Part shown: positions 42,289 through 51,056 of the stretch, piece after piece
Numbering within the stretch: position 1 is the first letter of the stretch
How the letters are laid out: each line of letters opens with the position of its first letter
DNA from: CAWAWP01 sp963841205
GTDB taxonomy: Bacteria; Chloroflexota; Ktedonobacteria; Ktedonobacterales; JADMIN01
NCBI GenBank assembly: GCA_963841205.1
Contig: CAWJCH010000015.1
Span: 248,001-312,000, forward strand
Reading direction: 5' to 3'
Length of the DNA stretch: 64,000 nucleotides
The notes under the pieces: model-generated
Told to the model about the DNA's origin: nothing
Seen by the model: only the letters and a program-made list of their open reading frames with translations
Databases searched by the model: none
Translations under genes and position numbers: made by a program

Positions 42289-42564
42289 GTGCGGTCGATG
42301 ACCGCTTACGCAGTGTACCACAACCGCGCTGAACCGCGCAAGCGTTTCTGTTCTCGGCAGCGCGTCCGCCACCAGCGTGGTCGCCGAACATCCTTCCGTG
42401 TCGCCTTCAGTGATGACTCCGTCCGACTGATGGTGTGCGGGTATCCAGTTGACGCAGGTGTTGCCTCTGCCCGTATACTAGGCAGCGCTGGCGGCGATGA
42501 AGACGTCGGCCCGATAGACACAACCGTGGTGACGCCGGCGACACCGTAGTCGAGGAGACGCCCC

Positions 42565-44124
42565 ATGCGTGCGAACAACGCCCCCTCCACCCCTACCTCC
42601 ACACTCCTGCTCACTCCCGCCGAAGAACGCGACCGCTGGGTCACGCATTGGCGCTCACAGGGACAGCCGTGGCGCAGCGAACCGGAGCTCGACGCGGCGC
42701 GACAGACCGAGTTGGCCGATCGCCGCATCGTGGCGGCCGAGGTCGCCCAGGGCAGCTTCCCTTTCGCGGGCGACGAACTGGCGCTGACCCGGGCAGACGT
42801 CGAGTGGCTGCTGGCGACACATGAAGATGGACGCGGCCCCATAGACTGGGCCGATCCGGCGCAACGCGCACGCGTCGGGCTGGATCTGCGCGGGGCGCGG
42901 CTCTCCGGCGTGGATCTGCGCGGGCTGCCGCTGGCGGGGCTGATCGGCGGGCTGCCAGAACACGAGTGGCGCAACGCCTCGCCACGTCAGATCGAGGCGG
43001 CGGCAACGCACCTGGAGCGCGCGGACCTCAGCGACGCGCACCTCGAAGGCGCGTTGCTCGAAGGGGCGCACCTGGAGCGCGCGCGGCTGCGTGGGGCGTT
43101 CCTTGACGGCGCGATCCTGAGCTTCGCGCGGCTGGAGGGGGCGTATCTGCGCGAGGCACGACTGGAGTCCGCCGCGCTGCTCGGGGCGGGGCTGGAGGGG
43201 GTGATCCTCCACAACGCGCGGCTGGCGGGGGCCAACCTCAGCAATGTACGGCTGGCGGGGGCGGAGCTGTACGGCGCGCACCTGGAGGGCGCGCGGCTGG
43301 GCGAGGCCGCGCTCGGCGGCAGGAGCTTCGCGCACGACGATCTCGAACGGCTGCGGCGCTGGCTGCCCGAGCTCACAGGGGCGTTATCGGGCGCGGATCT
43401 CGGCGGCGCCTTCTTCGACAACGCCACGGCCCTCGACGGCGCGGACCTCGGCGACGAGGCCTCCGGCTGCGCGTCGCTGGCGGACGTGCGCTGGGGCGGC
43501 GTCAATCTGGCGGTGGTGGACTGGGGCCCGGTGAAAATGCTCGGCGACGAGCGCGAAGCGTGGAGTCAGCTCGACCGAGGCGGCAGGCCAAAGGACGCGG
43601 AGACGCGGGTCGCGGACTTCCGCGACGCTGTGCGAGCCAACCGACAAGTGGTGGTGGCGCTGCGCGATCAGGGGCTGAACGAGGAGGCCGATCGCTTCGC
43701 CTATCGCGCACAACGCTTGCAGCGCGAGGTGCTGCGGCGGCAGGCGTTGCAGGGCGAAGGACGACCGGCGCATGCCTCGCTGGCGCGGCGTGCGCAGCGC
43801 TTCAGTGCGTACCTCTTCTCCGGCTCCCTCGATCTTCTCGCGGGCTATGGTTACAAGCCAGGGCGCAGCCTCGTGGCGTATCTGCTGTTCATCCTCGCGT
43901 TCGCGGGGATGTATCTGCGGCTCGGCGGCACGGTGCACCCGGCGCTCTCGCCGCTCGCCGCCCTGATCTTTAGCATCACGTCGTTCCACGGACGCGGCTT
44001 CTTCCCCGGCGGCGTCGCGCTGGACAACCCCCTGACGGTGGTGGCGGCGGCGGAGGCGATCGTAGGGCTGGTGATCGAGATCAGCTTCATCGCGACGTTC
44101 ACGCAGCGCTTCTTTGGAAAATAG
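42565..44124 (+). CDS. Pentapeptide-repeat protein with a C-terminal two-helix (channel-like) membrane domain
   Basis: 519 residues. An N-terminal ~85-residue region precedes a long run of A-x-L-x-x pentapeptides from about 108 to 300 (for example ADLSDAHLEGALLEGAHLER, ARLRGAFLDGAILSFARLEG), which form a right-handed quadrilateral beta helix. A Gln/Arg-rich helical linker (NEEADRFAYRAQRLQREVLR) leads to two hydrophobic helices (about 433-452 SLVAYLLFILAFAGMYL and 488-512 VVAAAEAIVGLVIEISFIAT). Between them is a pore-loop-like stretch ALIFSITSFHGRGFFPGG. The arrangement recalls pentapeptide proteins joined to an ion-channel (TM-P-TM) domain. The K+ filter GYG is absent. Confidence 0.85.
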   Translation: MRANNAPSTPTSTLLLTPAEERDRWVTHWRSQGQPWRSEPELDAARQTELADRRIVAAEVAQGSFPFAGDELALTRADVEWLLATHEDGRGPIDWADPAQRARVGLDLRGARLSGVDLRGLPLAGLIGGLPEHEWRNASPRQIEAAATHLERADLSDAHLEGALLEGAHLERARLRGAFLDGAILSFARLEGAYLREARLESAALLGAGLEGVILHNARLAGANLSNVRLAGAELYGAHLEGARLGEAALGGRSFAHDDLERLRRWLPELTGALSGADLGGAFFDNATALDGADLGDEASGCASLADVRWGGVNLAVVDWGPVKMLGDEREAWSQLDRGGRPKDAETRVADFRDAVRANRQVVVALRDQGLNEEADRFAYRAQRLQREVLRRQALQGEGRPAHASLARRAQRFSAYLFSGSLDLLAGYGYKPGRSLVAYLLFILAFAGMYLRLGGTVHPALSPLAALIFSITSFHGRGFFPGGVALDNPLTVVAAAEAIVGLVIEISFIATFTQRFFGK

Positions 44125-44174
44125 CTCCCTTGCTGGAAGAGCGAGACTCCTCCGGCCTGGCGGGGTGGGGCCTT

Positions 44175-45007
44175 TCAGGCCACAGTGCTGGGCGTCAGGG
44201 TCACGGCGTAGCCGAGCTGCTCCAACCGTCGGACGTGGTGGTGTTGCAGCCGGGCTGCGTCGAGTTGGTCGAAGTACTGCGCGCCCAAGTCGCGGTACGG
44301 CTGCCGATCGCGCAGGAGGTGGTAGATCACGACGAGCACTGCGTGGGCGACGGCGACCACCGCCTTGTACGCGCGCGACCACCGCCTTGTACGCGCCGCG
44401 GCGAGCTTGCGAGTGGCGCTCTCGAGCACCTGCTGCAACCGATTCGCCTCCTGGGCACGCTCCTGGACGAGCGTCTTGCGGTAGCGGGTCAGTTCGCGCA
44501 ACTGCCGGATGGGCGTGGGCGGGAGGCAACTGGCCGTGAGCAGGCCGTGGCGCGTGCCGGGTCGGCGAGCCATCGAGCACGCCTTGACGTCGGTCTTGCG
44601 GCCCGGGACCGCCCGCATGTGCTGCGGGTTCACCAGCAGGATGCTCCGCCCTTCCTCCAAGGGGTTGGAGACCGGGAGGGTGGAGACCGGGAGAGACAGG
44701 TTGGAGACCGGCCACCACTCCACGCCGGTACGCTCCAGCGCTCCAGCGCTCCAGCGCTCCAGCGCTCCAGCGCTCCAGCGCTCCAGCGCTCCAGCGCTCC
44801 GACCTGCTGCTCGACCTGCTGCTCGACCTGCTGCTCGACCTGCTGCTCGGCCAGCCACTCCTCCAGCCGGAGGAGGTCGGCCGTCATGGTCGAGCAGGTC
44901 CTGGTCTGCCTCTGCGCCTGCCCGTCGGGCGCCGTCTCCACCAGCGTGACGACGACCGTCTTCTCGTGGACGTCGAGGCCCGCACACCGCGCCTACCCCA
45001 CCGGCAT
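44175..45007 (-). pseudogene. IS110-family transposase relic with internal repeats and deletion
   Basis: Minus-strand pieces match IS110: LDVHEKTVVVTLVETAPDGQ (the DEDD first Asp), TMTADLLRLEEWLAE, TGVEWWPVSNL, LLVNPQHMRAVPGRKTDVK, HGLLTAS, LRELTRYRKTLVQERAQEAN and a C-terminal RRLEQLGYAVTL. A stop codon follows the first four codons. The frame shifts across an 8-bp tandem repeat (44731-44800), the second half of the RuvC-like part and most of the transposase-20 domain are missing, and a 22-bp unit is duplicated (44354-44397). IS110 proteins are normally about 400 residues; this one is non-functional. Confidence 0.8.
44731..44848. repeat. Simple-sequence tandem repeats in the IS110 relic
   Basis: CGCTCCAG is repeated 8.75 times without error (44731-44800), directly followed by GACCTGCTGCTC four times (44801-44848). 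On the minus strand the 12-bp unit encodes Glu-Gln-Gln-Val repeats. Since 8 is not a multiple of 3, each copy gained or lost changes the frame. Confidence 0.95.
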
Positions 45008-45309
45008 GGTGTCCCTCCCACGACGCAGCGCGCCGAATCCGCAGGGCGCGCGCGCGGCGGAGGGCCGGGGGTGCGGGAGGAAGCGACACGTTTTTTCGGC
45101 GGGCTCACCACCCGCGTCTCCGCGAGCCGATGGCGACCGTCAGGGGTCCTGGACGCACGCGCGGTCAACCTCTTTGCCGGGCACAACGGCACCGGTTCGT
45201 TGGCGACCGATACTGCACGGCCCATCGCCCTGTCGCTATGCTATTTCCATCCGCTGGGAGGTCGCCACCGGCGACATGTGGACTTCTTTGGCAAGTGAGC
45301 GGCGAAGGC
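45008..45309. other. Gap with no supported gene
   Basis: Between the IS110 relic and the zinc-ribbon gene. No ribosome site or motif was found. Confidence 0.4.
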
Positions 45310-45702
45310 TCAGACGGAGTGGAGCGCTTCGGCGACCGGGAGCGCACACGTTGCGCAGACGGCGCCGCCTGCATGCGCGGCGCAACGGGTGCAGCGCGGC
45401 TGGCAGCAGGTGTCGCAGTAGCCGCCGAAACACTCCGGCAGGATCAACAGCCCGCAGTCCGCGCAGAATGCGGCGTCGGCCATCGCGCCGAGGTGCCCGC
45501 AGATGCCACAAGCGGCGCGCTCGACGCGCATCTCGTGGCGCGCATCGGGCAGGACGGGTGCGTCACCGGGCAGTTGCCAACGCTTCGCCGGTCGCGCCAG
45601 CACCTCACCGCCCACGGCGAGTACCGCGCTGCTCAAGAGGACGGCATAGGTTGCTAGGATGCCGCGCATCCTCAGCAGGTGCTTGTTTTGTCGAAGTGGC
45701 AT
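45310..45702 (-). CDS. Cys-rich zinc-ribbon protein with N-terminal membrane helix
   Basis: 130 residues. The start at 45702 has GAGGAGAGG upstream. A hydrophobic helix (about 13-32, GILATYAVLLSSAVLAVGG) precedes repeated Cys pairs: ACGICGHLG, FCADCGLL, YCDTCCQPRCTRC and VCATC, enough for two or three zinc sites in a rubredoxin/zinc-ribbon style. No named family. A membrane-anchored metal-binding or protein-contact module is likely. Confidence 0.6.
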   Translation of the reverse strand: MPLRQNKHLLRMRGILATYAVLLSSAVLAVGGEVLARPAKRWQLPGDAPVLPDARHEMRVERAACGICGHLGAMADAAFCADCGLLILPECFGGYCDTCCQPRCTRCAAHAGGAVCATCALPVAEALHSV

Positions 45703-45974
45703 GCGTGACCTCTCCTCAGCGTGCAGTGCATCCCCACATCACCATGTACCTCGATAGGCCGGCGGTAGGCGAACGTCCCCGCCGTGCATCTCACGCTGCA
45801 AGCTGTGTACCAACCCGGAGGGAGCCCGGATAAATGGTGTAAGGTAGTGTCTAGAAGCTGCGTGCCTGCGACGTCCCTGGCAGGCATGTCCTACAATAGA
45901 GGCGCGAATGCCGGGGCCGCGTTGCAGGTATGACGACAGCCCCTATGAGGGTTCAGTGCGTAGGGAGGCTTGGT

Positions 45975-46589
45975 GTGAGCGACGTGCGGACCAACTCAGC
46001 GCCCGACGATGGGGCGGAGACGACGGTTGAAGGGCTGGTGGCGGGGTTGCGCGCCGGCAGGTTCTCGCGGCGCCAGCTCGTCGCCGCGCTGACGGGCTTG
46101 GGGCTCACGGCGGGGGGCGCCGCGGCGGTGATCGCCACCACGCACCCCTCGGCGGCACAGGCGGCGCGCGGCGGCGCTGAAGAGGTCGAGCGGGCGTTGC
46201 GGCAGCACGATCAGCACCTTGCGCGGCAGGTCGGCGGCGACACCACGAGCATGGCGGCCGACTACGCAGAGGACGCCGTGGTGCATGATCCGCTTTTCGC
46301 GGAGCCGTTCGTGGGGCGAGAATCCGTCGCGCGGCGCTATGTGGCGGAGGTAGCGAGCGTGCCCGACCGGTCGCTGCGCGTAATCAGTCGCAAGATGATT
46401 GGCGACGAACTGGTGGTGGAGTGGGAGGCCACCGGCACCCACGCCAACAGCTTCCTTGGCTTCGGCGGCAGGGGCAACTCATACATACTACGCGGCGTGA
46501 CGACGGTGGTGCGCCGCGACGGCAAGATCGTACGCGAGAGCCACTACTTCGATCGGAATGAACTGCTGCGCCAGATTGAGGCGGAGTAG
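45975..46589 (+). CDS. Secreted NTF2/SnoaL-like protein with a Tat-type signal
   Basis: 204 residues from the GTG at 45975, with AGGGAGG 6 bases upstream, preferred over an ATG at 45930. FSRRQLVAALTGLGLTAGGAAAVIA is a twin-arginine signal (S-R-R-x-L-V). The mature part is a SnoaL-like cone: EEVERALRQHDQHLARQVGGD then AEDAVVHDPLFAEPFVG, RESVARRYVAEVA, DELVVEWEATGTHANSFLGF and VTTVVRRDGKIVRESHYFDRNELLRQI. Family members are small enzymes or binding proteins; the pocket ligand is unknown. Export in folded form may mean it carries a cofactor. Confidence 0.8.
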   Translation: MSDVRTNSAPDDGAETTVEGLVAGLRAGRFSRRQLVAALTGLGLTAGGAAAVIATTHPSAAQAARGGAEEVERALRQHDQHLARQVGGDTTSMAADYAEDAVVHDPLFAEPFVGRESVARRYVAEVASVPDRSLRVISRKMIGDELVVEWEATGTHANSFLGFGGRGNSYILRGVTTVVRRDGKIVRESHYFDRNELLRQIEAE

Positions 46590-46604
46590 CCGTCGCCGGT
46601 CGCG

Positions 46605-48434
46605 CTAGCCGAGCAGTTGCTGTCGGATGGCGAGCACCTCTTTGCGCATGGTCGTGTTGTCGTTGACCTCGCGCGAGATCTTCTCGCAGCCGTGAAGTAC
46701 CGTACTGTGATCGCGCCCGCCCAGCGCCTGCCCGATCTCGAGCAGCGAGGCGTCGGTTTCCTGGCGCATGAGGTACATGGCGATGTGGCGCGGCGCGACG
46801 GTATGCTTGTCGCGCTGCTTGCCGCAGAGATCCTCGATCGGGATGCGATAGTACTCGGCCACGGCGTCCAATATCTCAGGGATCGAGACGCGGCGCGCCC
46901 GACTGTCGGTGGCGAGATTGGCCAGCGCGGACTTCGCGGTCTCCAGCGTCAGCGGCATGTGCTGTAACTGGGTGAAGGCCAGCAAGCGGTTGAGGCTGCC
47001 CTCCAGCTCGCGGATGTTACTCTGCACGCGGCTGGCGAGGAATTGGATCACCTCGTCGGGCACCTCGCGGCCGATCATGTCGCACTTGGCGCGCAGGATG
47101 GCGACGCGGGTCTCCAATTCCGGCGGCTGGATGTCGGCTATCAGGCCCCACTCGAAGCGCGAGCGCAGTCGCTCCTCCAGGCTAACGATGGCCTTGGGCG
47201 GGCGGTCGCTGCAGATCACGATCTGCTTGTTCATCTCGTGCAGCGCGTTGAAGGTGTGGAAGAACTCTTCCTCGGTCGAGTCCTTACCGGCGATGAACTG
47301 GATGTCGTCGACGAGCAGCACATCCACCGAGCGGTACTTCGCGCGGAACTCGTCGGTGGTGCGATAGCGGATGGCGTTGACGATGTCGTTGGTGAAGGTC
47401 TCGGACGAAACGTAGAGCACGACGAGACCCTGCTCGAGCCCGCTGTGGCCGATGGCATGCAGCAGGTGTGTCTTGCCGAGTCCCACGCCGCCGTACAGGA
47501 AGAGCGGATTGTACGAGCGCCCCGAGGCCTCGGCGACGGCCTGTGAGGCAGCATAGGCGAGCCGGCTGTTGGCGCCGACGATGAACGTCGAGAACGTGTA
47601 GCGCGGGTTCAATCGCGGTTGCGCATTGGCCGACTGCGAGGCGCTGTTCCAGTCGCTATTCGGCGGTCGCTCGCTGGAGTTGGAACTGCGCTCGTTCATC
47701 TGTGGCGCCCCATCTAACTGGCTGCGCGCGCCGCTGCGGTCTGGCCAGCGGTCAGCGGTCGGTCGCGCGCGACCCTGCGCGCCAGATTCCTCCGTCGAGC
47801 GCGCGCCGAGCGGCCTCGAGGGACTCTTAGTGCGAGACTCTTGCGGGCCGCGAGCGGTTTCGGCTTGGCCGACCTCGCCCGCGCCGAGAAACGCGGGGCG
47901 CGCCGGACCCGATAGGTGAGACGTGCCGCTGGAGCCGCCGGAGGACGTCAACGCCGGGCGAGTGCTTGCGGCGGGGACTGGTCCCGATGCGGCGAAAGCG
48001 CGCTCGGCAGTTGTCGGCGTCTCGTCGTGATCGAAGAGCGACTGTGCCATGATTGGCGGCGTCCCGCGGCGCGTTGTGTTGCGCGCAACGGCGACGCCCG
48101 CGAGCTGGCTGCGCGCCTCGGCATGCTGCGGACCCTGTGGCGGGCGTTGCGGCGCCGGGGCGGACTCCGGCTCGTCGTCGGCCTGGCCGTCGGGCGCGAC
48201 AACGATGCGCAGCGAGCATGGCTTGCCAGTCACTTCGCGGATCGCGGTCTCGATGCGCTCGCGGAAGCGCGTCTCAAGCATTTCGCGGGCAAACGTCGTA
48301 CGCACGCTGAGCACGGCGGCGCCATTCGTCGCGCGAGCGAGTGACGTGCCACCGAGCCATGTCTCGAATTGGGCGCCCGTCATTTGCGGACGAAGTCGCT
48401 GTTGGGCGGCGCGCCAGACCTGTGCGTTGCTCAC
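46605..48434 (-). CDS. dnaA: Chromosomal replication initiator DnaA
   Basis: 609 residues from a GTG at 48434 (GAGG 7-8 bases upstream), longer than the usual ~450. Domain I is 1-84 (VWRAAQQRLRPQMTGAQFETWL). Domain II is an unusually long ~185-residue Ser/Gln/Arg-rich linker. The AAA+ domain starts near 272 (LNPRYTFSTFIVGANSRLA) with Walker A GGVGLGKTHLLHAIG, Walker B VLLVDDIQFIAGK and sensor FHTFNALHEMNKQIVICSDRPP. Domain IV has the DnaA-box-binding signature VAPRHIAMYLMRQETDASLL then GGRDHSTVLHGC. dnaN does not adjoin, and no cluster of TTATCCACA boxes was seen in the intergenic DNA beside it, so an origin here is not supported. Confidence 0.97.
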   Translation of the reverse strand: MSNAQVWRAAQQRLRPQMTGAQFETWLGGTSLARATNGAAVLSVRTTFAREMLETRFRERIETAIREVTGKPCSLRIVVAPDGQADDEPESAPAPQRPPQGPQHAEARSQLAGVAVARNTTRRGTPPIMAQSLFDHDETPTTAERAFAASGPVPAASTRPALTSSGGSSGTSHLSGPARPAFLGAGEVGQAETARGPQESRTKSPSRPLGARSTEESGAQGRARPTADRWPDRSGARSQLDGAPQMNERSSNSSERPPNSDWNSASQSANAQPRLNPRYTFSTFIVGANSRLAYAASQAVAEASGRSYNPLFLYGGVGLGKTHLLHAIGHSGLEQGLVVLYVSSETFTNDIVNAIRYRTTDEFRAKYRSVDVLLVDDIQFIAGKDSTEEEFFHTFNALHEMNKQIVICSDRPPKAIVSLEERLRSRFEWGLIADIQPPELETRVAILRAKCDMIGREVPDEVIQFLASRVQSNIRELEGSLNRLLAFTQLQHMPLTLETAKSALANLATDSRARRVSIPEILDAVAEYYRIPIEDLCGKQRDKHTVAPRHIAMYLMRQETDASLLEIGQALGGRDHSTVLHGCEKISREVNDNTTMRKEVLAIRQQLLG

Positions 48435-48729
48435 TGCAGTGCCTCAGAACACACAAACGGAGTCACGGGGGTCGATAGAGCAGATCGATAGGGCAATAGG
48501 TAGGCCAGCGGTCGGCGACATTCCGCGAGAAACTGCACCTTAAGCGTGTGCTAGTTATGGTATCAGACCGTCTCGTGGGCTCGCAACCGGACGGTCCAAA
48601 CGTCTGCGCAACTCGTCGAGTGTGCATGCCGCCCGTTCATGCACGCGCGCCTTTGGATTATTTGTTACGAGCCAGGGGAGCGAACGGTCACGCATGCCGT
48701 GCCGAATCGAGCGATTTCGCGGCGGTCGA

Positions 48730-49116
48730 TCAAGAGGCGCGCACGGCAATCGCCTCGATCTCGACGAGCGCGGAGCGCGGCAAGCCAGCGACGGCAACCG
48801 TCGAGCGTGCGGGCGGCTCGCCTGTGAAGAACTCGGCGTAGACCTCGTTCATGGCGGCGAAGTTCTCCATGGTGGAGAGGAAAACCGTCGTCTTCACTAC
48901 CCGCACGAGCGACGAGCCGCCCTGCTCCAGCACGGAGGCGAGGTTGGTAAGTACCTGGCGGGTCTGCGCCTGCACGTCGCCCTCGATTACCTGGCCCGTC
49001 TGCGGATCGAGCGGGATCTGGCCGGAGGCGAAGACGAAATCCCCAACGGCGATCGCCTGGCTATAGGGGCCGATAGCCGCCGGGGCGTGAGGCGTGGTGA
49101 TGCGCTCGCGCTGCAT
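48730..49116 (-). CDS. ridA: RidA (YjgF) family reactive enamine/imine deaminase
   Basis: 128 residues from the ATG at 49116 (GGAGG 9 bases upstream). RidA hydrolyses the 2-aminoacrylate and related enamines released by PLP enzymes. The signature is complete: APAAIGPYSQAIAVGDFVFASGQIPLDP, TRQVLTNLASVLEQGGSSL, VVKTTVFLSTMENFAAMNEVYAEFF and PARSTVAVAGLPRSALVEIEAIA, with the carboxylate-binding Arg in PARSTV. The trimeric size is normal. Confidence 0.95.
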   Translation of the reverse strand: MQRERITTPHAPAAIGPYSQAIAVGDFVFASGQIPLDPQTGQVIEGDVQAQTRQVLTNLASVLEQGGSSLVRVVKTTVFLSTMENFAAMNEVYAEFFTGEPPARSTVAVAGLPRSALVEIEAIAVRAS

Positions 49117-49249
49117 GGTCTGTTGCCTCCTGGGGTTCGTGCACATTCTAGAGGTTGCTTACTTTAGGCGGCATACCGGCCTAATCGCGATGCGCGAAGC
49201 GAGCAGTAGGAGTCTGCCAGACACCGTCCAGGCGCATATGATAGCACGT

Positions 49250-50482
49250 CTAGAGCAGTCGCGGCAGGAGGAGGACGACTACGATCACGGCGCATGTCAG
49301 CAAGACGAGCGCCGTGCGCCGGATGAGCGCGACGCCCGATCTGGGGGACGCGTGGAACGAGATGCTGGCCTCGGTGAAGCGGTACGCGTCGACGATGTCC
49401 GGTGGCACCGATGCGTCGTCTCGCCAGGATTCTGACCATTGCCAAGGGTCATCGGGAGGGCCAAACTGGCCGTTGAGCGCCGATGACTTCCAATCCGGCG
49501 GGGCGGACGGCATAGGCGTGACGACGGTGTCCATGGCGGCGATCTCGTCTTTGGCCGCGCTGGCGACGCGCAACGCCAGTAATTCACGCCCCTGCAGCAC
49601 CCGCGTCAAGTCGACATCGTCGGGCGTAGGCTCCGGCGACGACTTCTGGCGCAATACGTCGGCCTCGCGCAGCAGCACGCGCTCCATCTCGGCGGCCGAG
49701 CGGAAGCGCTGATCGGGCTTTTTCGCTAGTGCGCGGCGCACCAACCGTTCCAGCCGGTGTGGCAGGGCGGGATTCAGCATGCGCAGCGGTGGCGGCGACT
49801 TGGTGGTGTGCAGCATGGCGACGGCGACGACACTGGAGCCCTGGAAGGGCAGCGCGCCCGTCAGCATCTCGAAGAGCACGACGCCGAGCGAGTAGAGATC
49901 GCTGGCGGGGGAAAGCGCGAGGCCCTGCGCCTGTTCGGGCGAGATGTAGTCCGCGGTGCCGAGCACGATGCCCGACGTGGTGAAAGTTGTGGAGTCGGAG
50001 ATGTGCGCAATGCCGAAGTCCGTGAGCTTGATCTCGCCACCCTCGGCGAGCAGGACGTTCTGTGGCTTAACGTCGCGATGGATGAAGCCGGCGTCGTGGG
50101 CGCAGGTCAGCGCGCGGCAGATCGCGGCGGCGACGCGGAGAGCCTCGACCGGCGGCAGCGGACCGTCGCGCACCACGCGCTCCTTGAGGTTGACGCCCTT
50201 GACCAGCTCCATCACCAGGAAGCAGCTATCGTCCTCTTCCACGAAATCGTAGACCTCGACGATCTGCGGGCAGTGCAGCTCGCGGGCAATGCGTCCTTCA
50301 CGGCGGAAGCGGTCGACGTCTTTCGACCGCATCTCACTCACTTCGCGGACAGCCTTGACCGCAACTGGCCGCGTCCCGAGTCGATCCCAACCGCGGTAGA
50401 CGGCGGCCATGCCGCCCACCGCTATCCGGTCGCATATCTCGTAACGATTGCCGACGAGCACGCCGTTTAGAGCCGCTGCCAT
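49250..50482 (-). CDS. Membrane-anchored Hanks-type Ser/Thr protein kinase (PknB-like)
   Basis: 410 residues from the ATG at 50482. The kinase domain is complete: P-loop IAVGGMAAVYRGWD, VAVKAV (Lys), HRDVKPQNVLL (catalytic Asp), KLTDFGIAH (DFG), TADYISPEQAQG (P+1 and APE-like), DLYSLGVVLFEMLTGALPF and RRALAKKPDQRF. The juxtamembrane region from ~275 is polar and unstructured (ESWRDDASVPPD). A single transmembrane helix lies at the extreme C-terminus (about 389-410) with no outer domain: no PASTA repeats. It resembles a tail-anchored kinase. A PP2C phosphatase (1791-4187) is its natural opponent in this window. Confidence 0.93.
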   Translation of the reverse strand: MAAALNGVLVGNRYEICDRIAVGGMAAVYRGWDRLGTRPVAVKAVREVSEMRSKDVDRFRREGRIARELHCPQIVEVYDFVEEDDSCFLVMELVKGVNLKERVVRDGPLPPVEALRVAAAICRALTCAHDAGFIHRDVKPQNVLLAEGGEIKLTDFGIAHISDSTTFTTSGIVLGTADYISPEQAQGLALSPASDLYSLGVVLFEMLTGALPFQGSSVVAVAMLHTTKSPPPLRMLNPALPHRLERLVRRALAKKPDQRFRSAAEMERVLLREADVLRQKSSPEPTPDDVDLTRVLQGRELLALRVASAAKDEIAAMDTVVTPMPSAPPDWKSSALNGQFGPPDDPWQWSESWRDDASVPPDIVDAYRFTEASISFHASPRSGVALIRRTALVLLTCAVIVVVLLLPRLL

Positions 50483-51056
50483 CCGTGCCTGGCTCCTCTC
50501 TCCGGGCGCCCCGTCGGTAAGACAGGTCGGCAGGGCGCACACCTGTCGTCTGTTCATGCACATTATATGCCGAACCGGGAGCATGTTTGCTGACACTCCA
50601 CGGGGGCAAAAGCCCCATGGGTGCTCAGGCTACGGGTCTGATGGGACCACCCCTGCCCGTTCGCGCCCGAAGGCGGTGCCCCCGCCCAAGCGGACGTTGC
50701 AGGCATCGCCAGGCGAGCTGGGCTCTCGAAGAAACGCTGGCTCAACCGCATGGCACCGCGTCCAAGGCCCGTTGCTGCTTTTCCCCGTGGGAACGAGGTA
50801 CCACGGAACCGGCAAACAGCATGCACTTGGCGAGGTGCAAAGAGTCCACTGAGGTCGTCTGCCTGATGGGCAGGAAAACGGCAATGCCACCAGGCTGTGG
50901 GCGAAAGCCCTGGACGCCGCACCGCCCGGGTTAACACCCAGCGGCTTGCGGCGGGCTAAAGCCCTTTTCTGTCAAAGATGATCCGGGCCGGCCACCTGAG
51001 CGAATGTCGGTAGTGGTAGAATGCGCGCTTGAAGGGAGCACACGCCGGAGGAGTCT
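50483..51056. other. 574-base gap with a GC-rich hairpin-bearing segment
   Basis: No gene is supported. 50583-50980 is rich in short inverted repeats (for example GGGCAAAAGCCC at the left and GGGCT-aa-AGCCC followed by TTTT at 50953-50968). It could be a structured RNA or an IS relic. No conserved RNA core was recognised. Confidence 0.5.

Noticed and set aside
44731..44848. CRISPR array
   Set aside because: Units are contiguous 8- and 12-bp repeats with no spacers and no cas genes.
48435..48729. Origin of replication beside dnaA
   Set aside because: No cluster of DnaA boxes or AT-rich unwinding element in this gap, and dnaN is absent.
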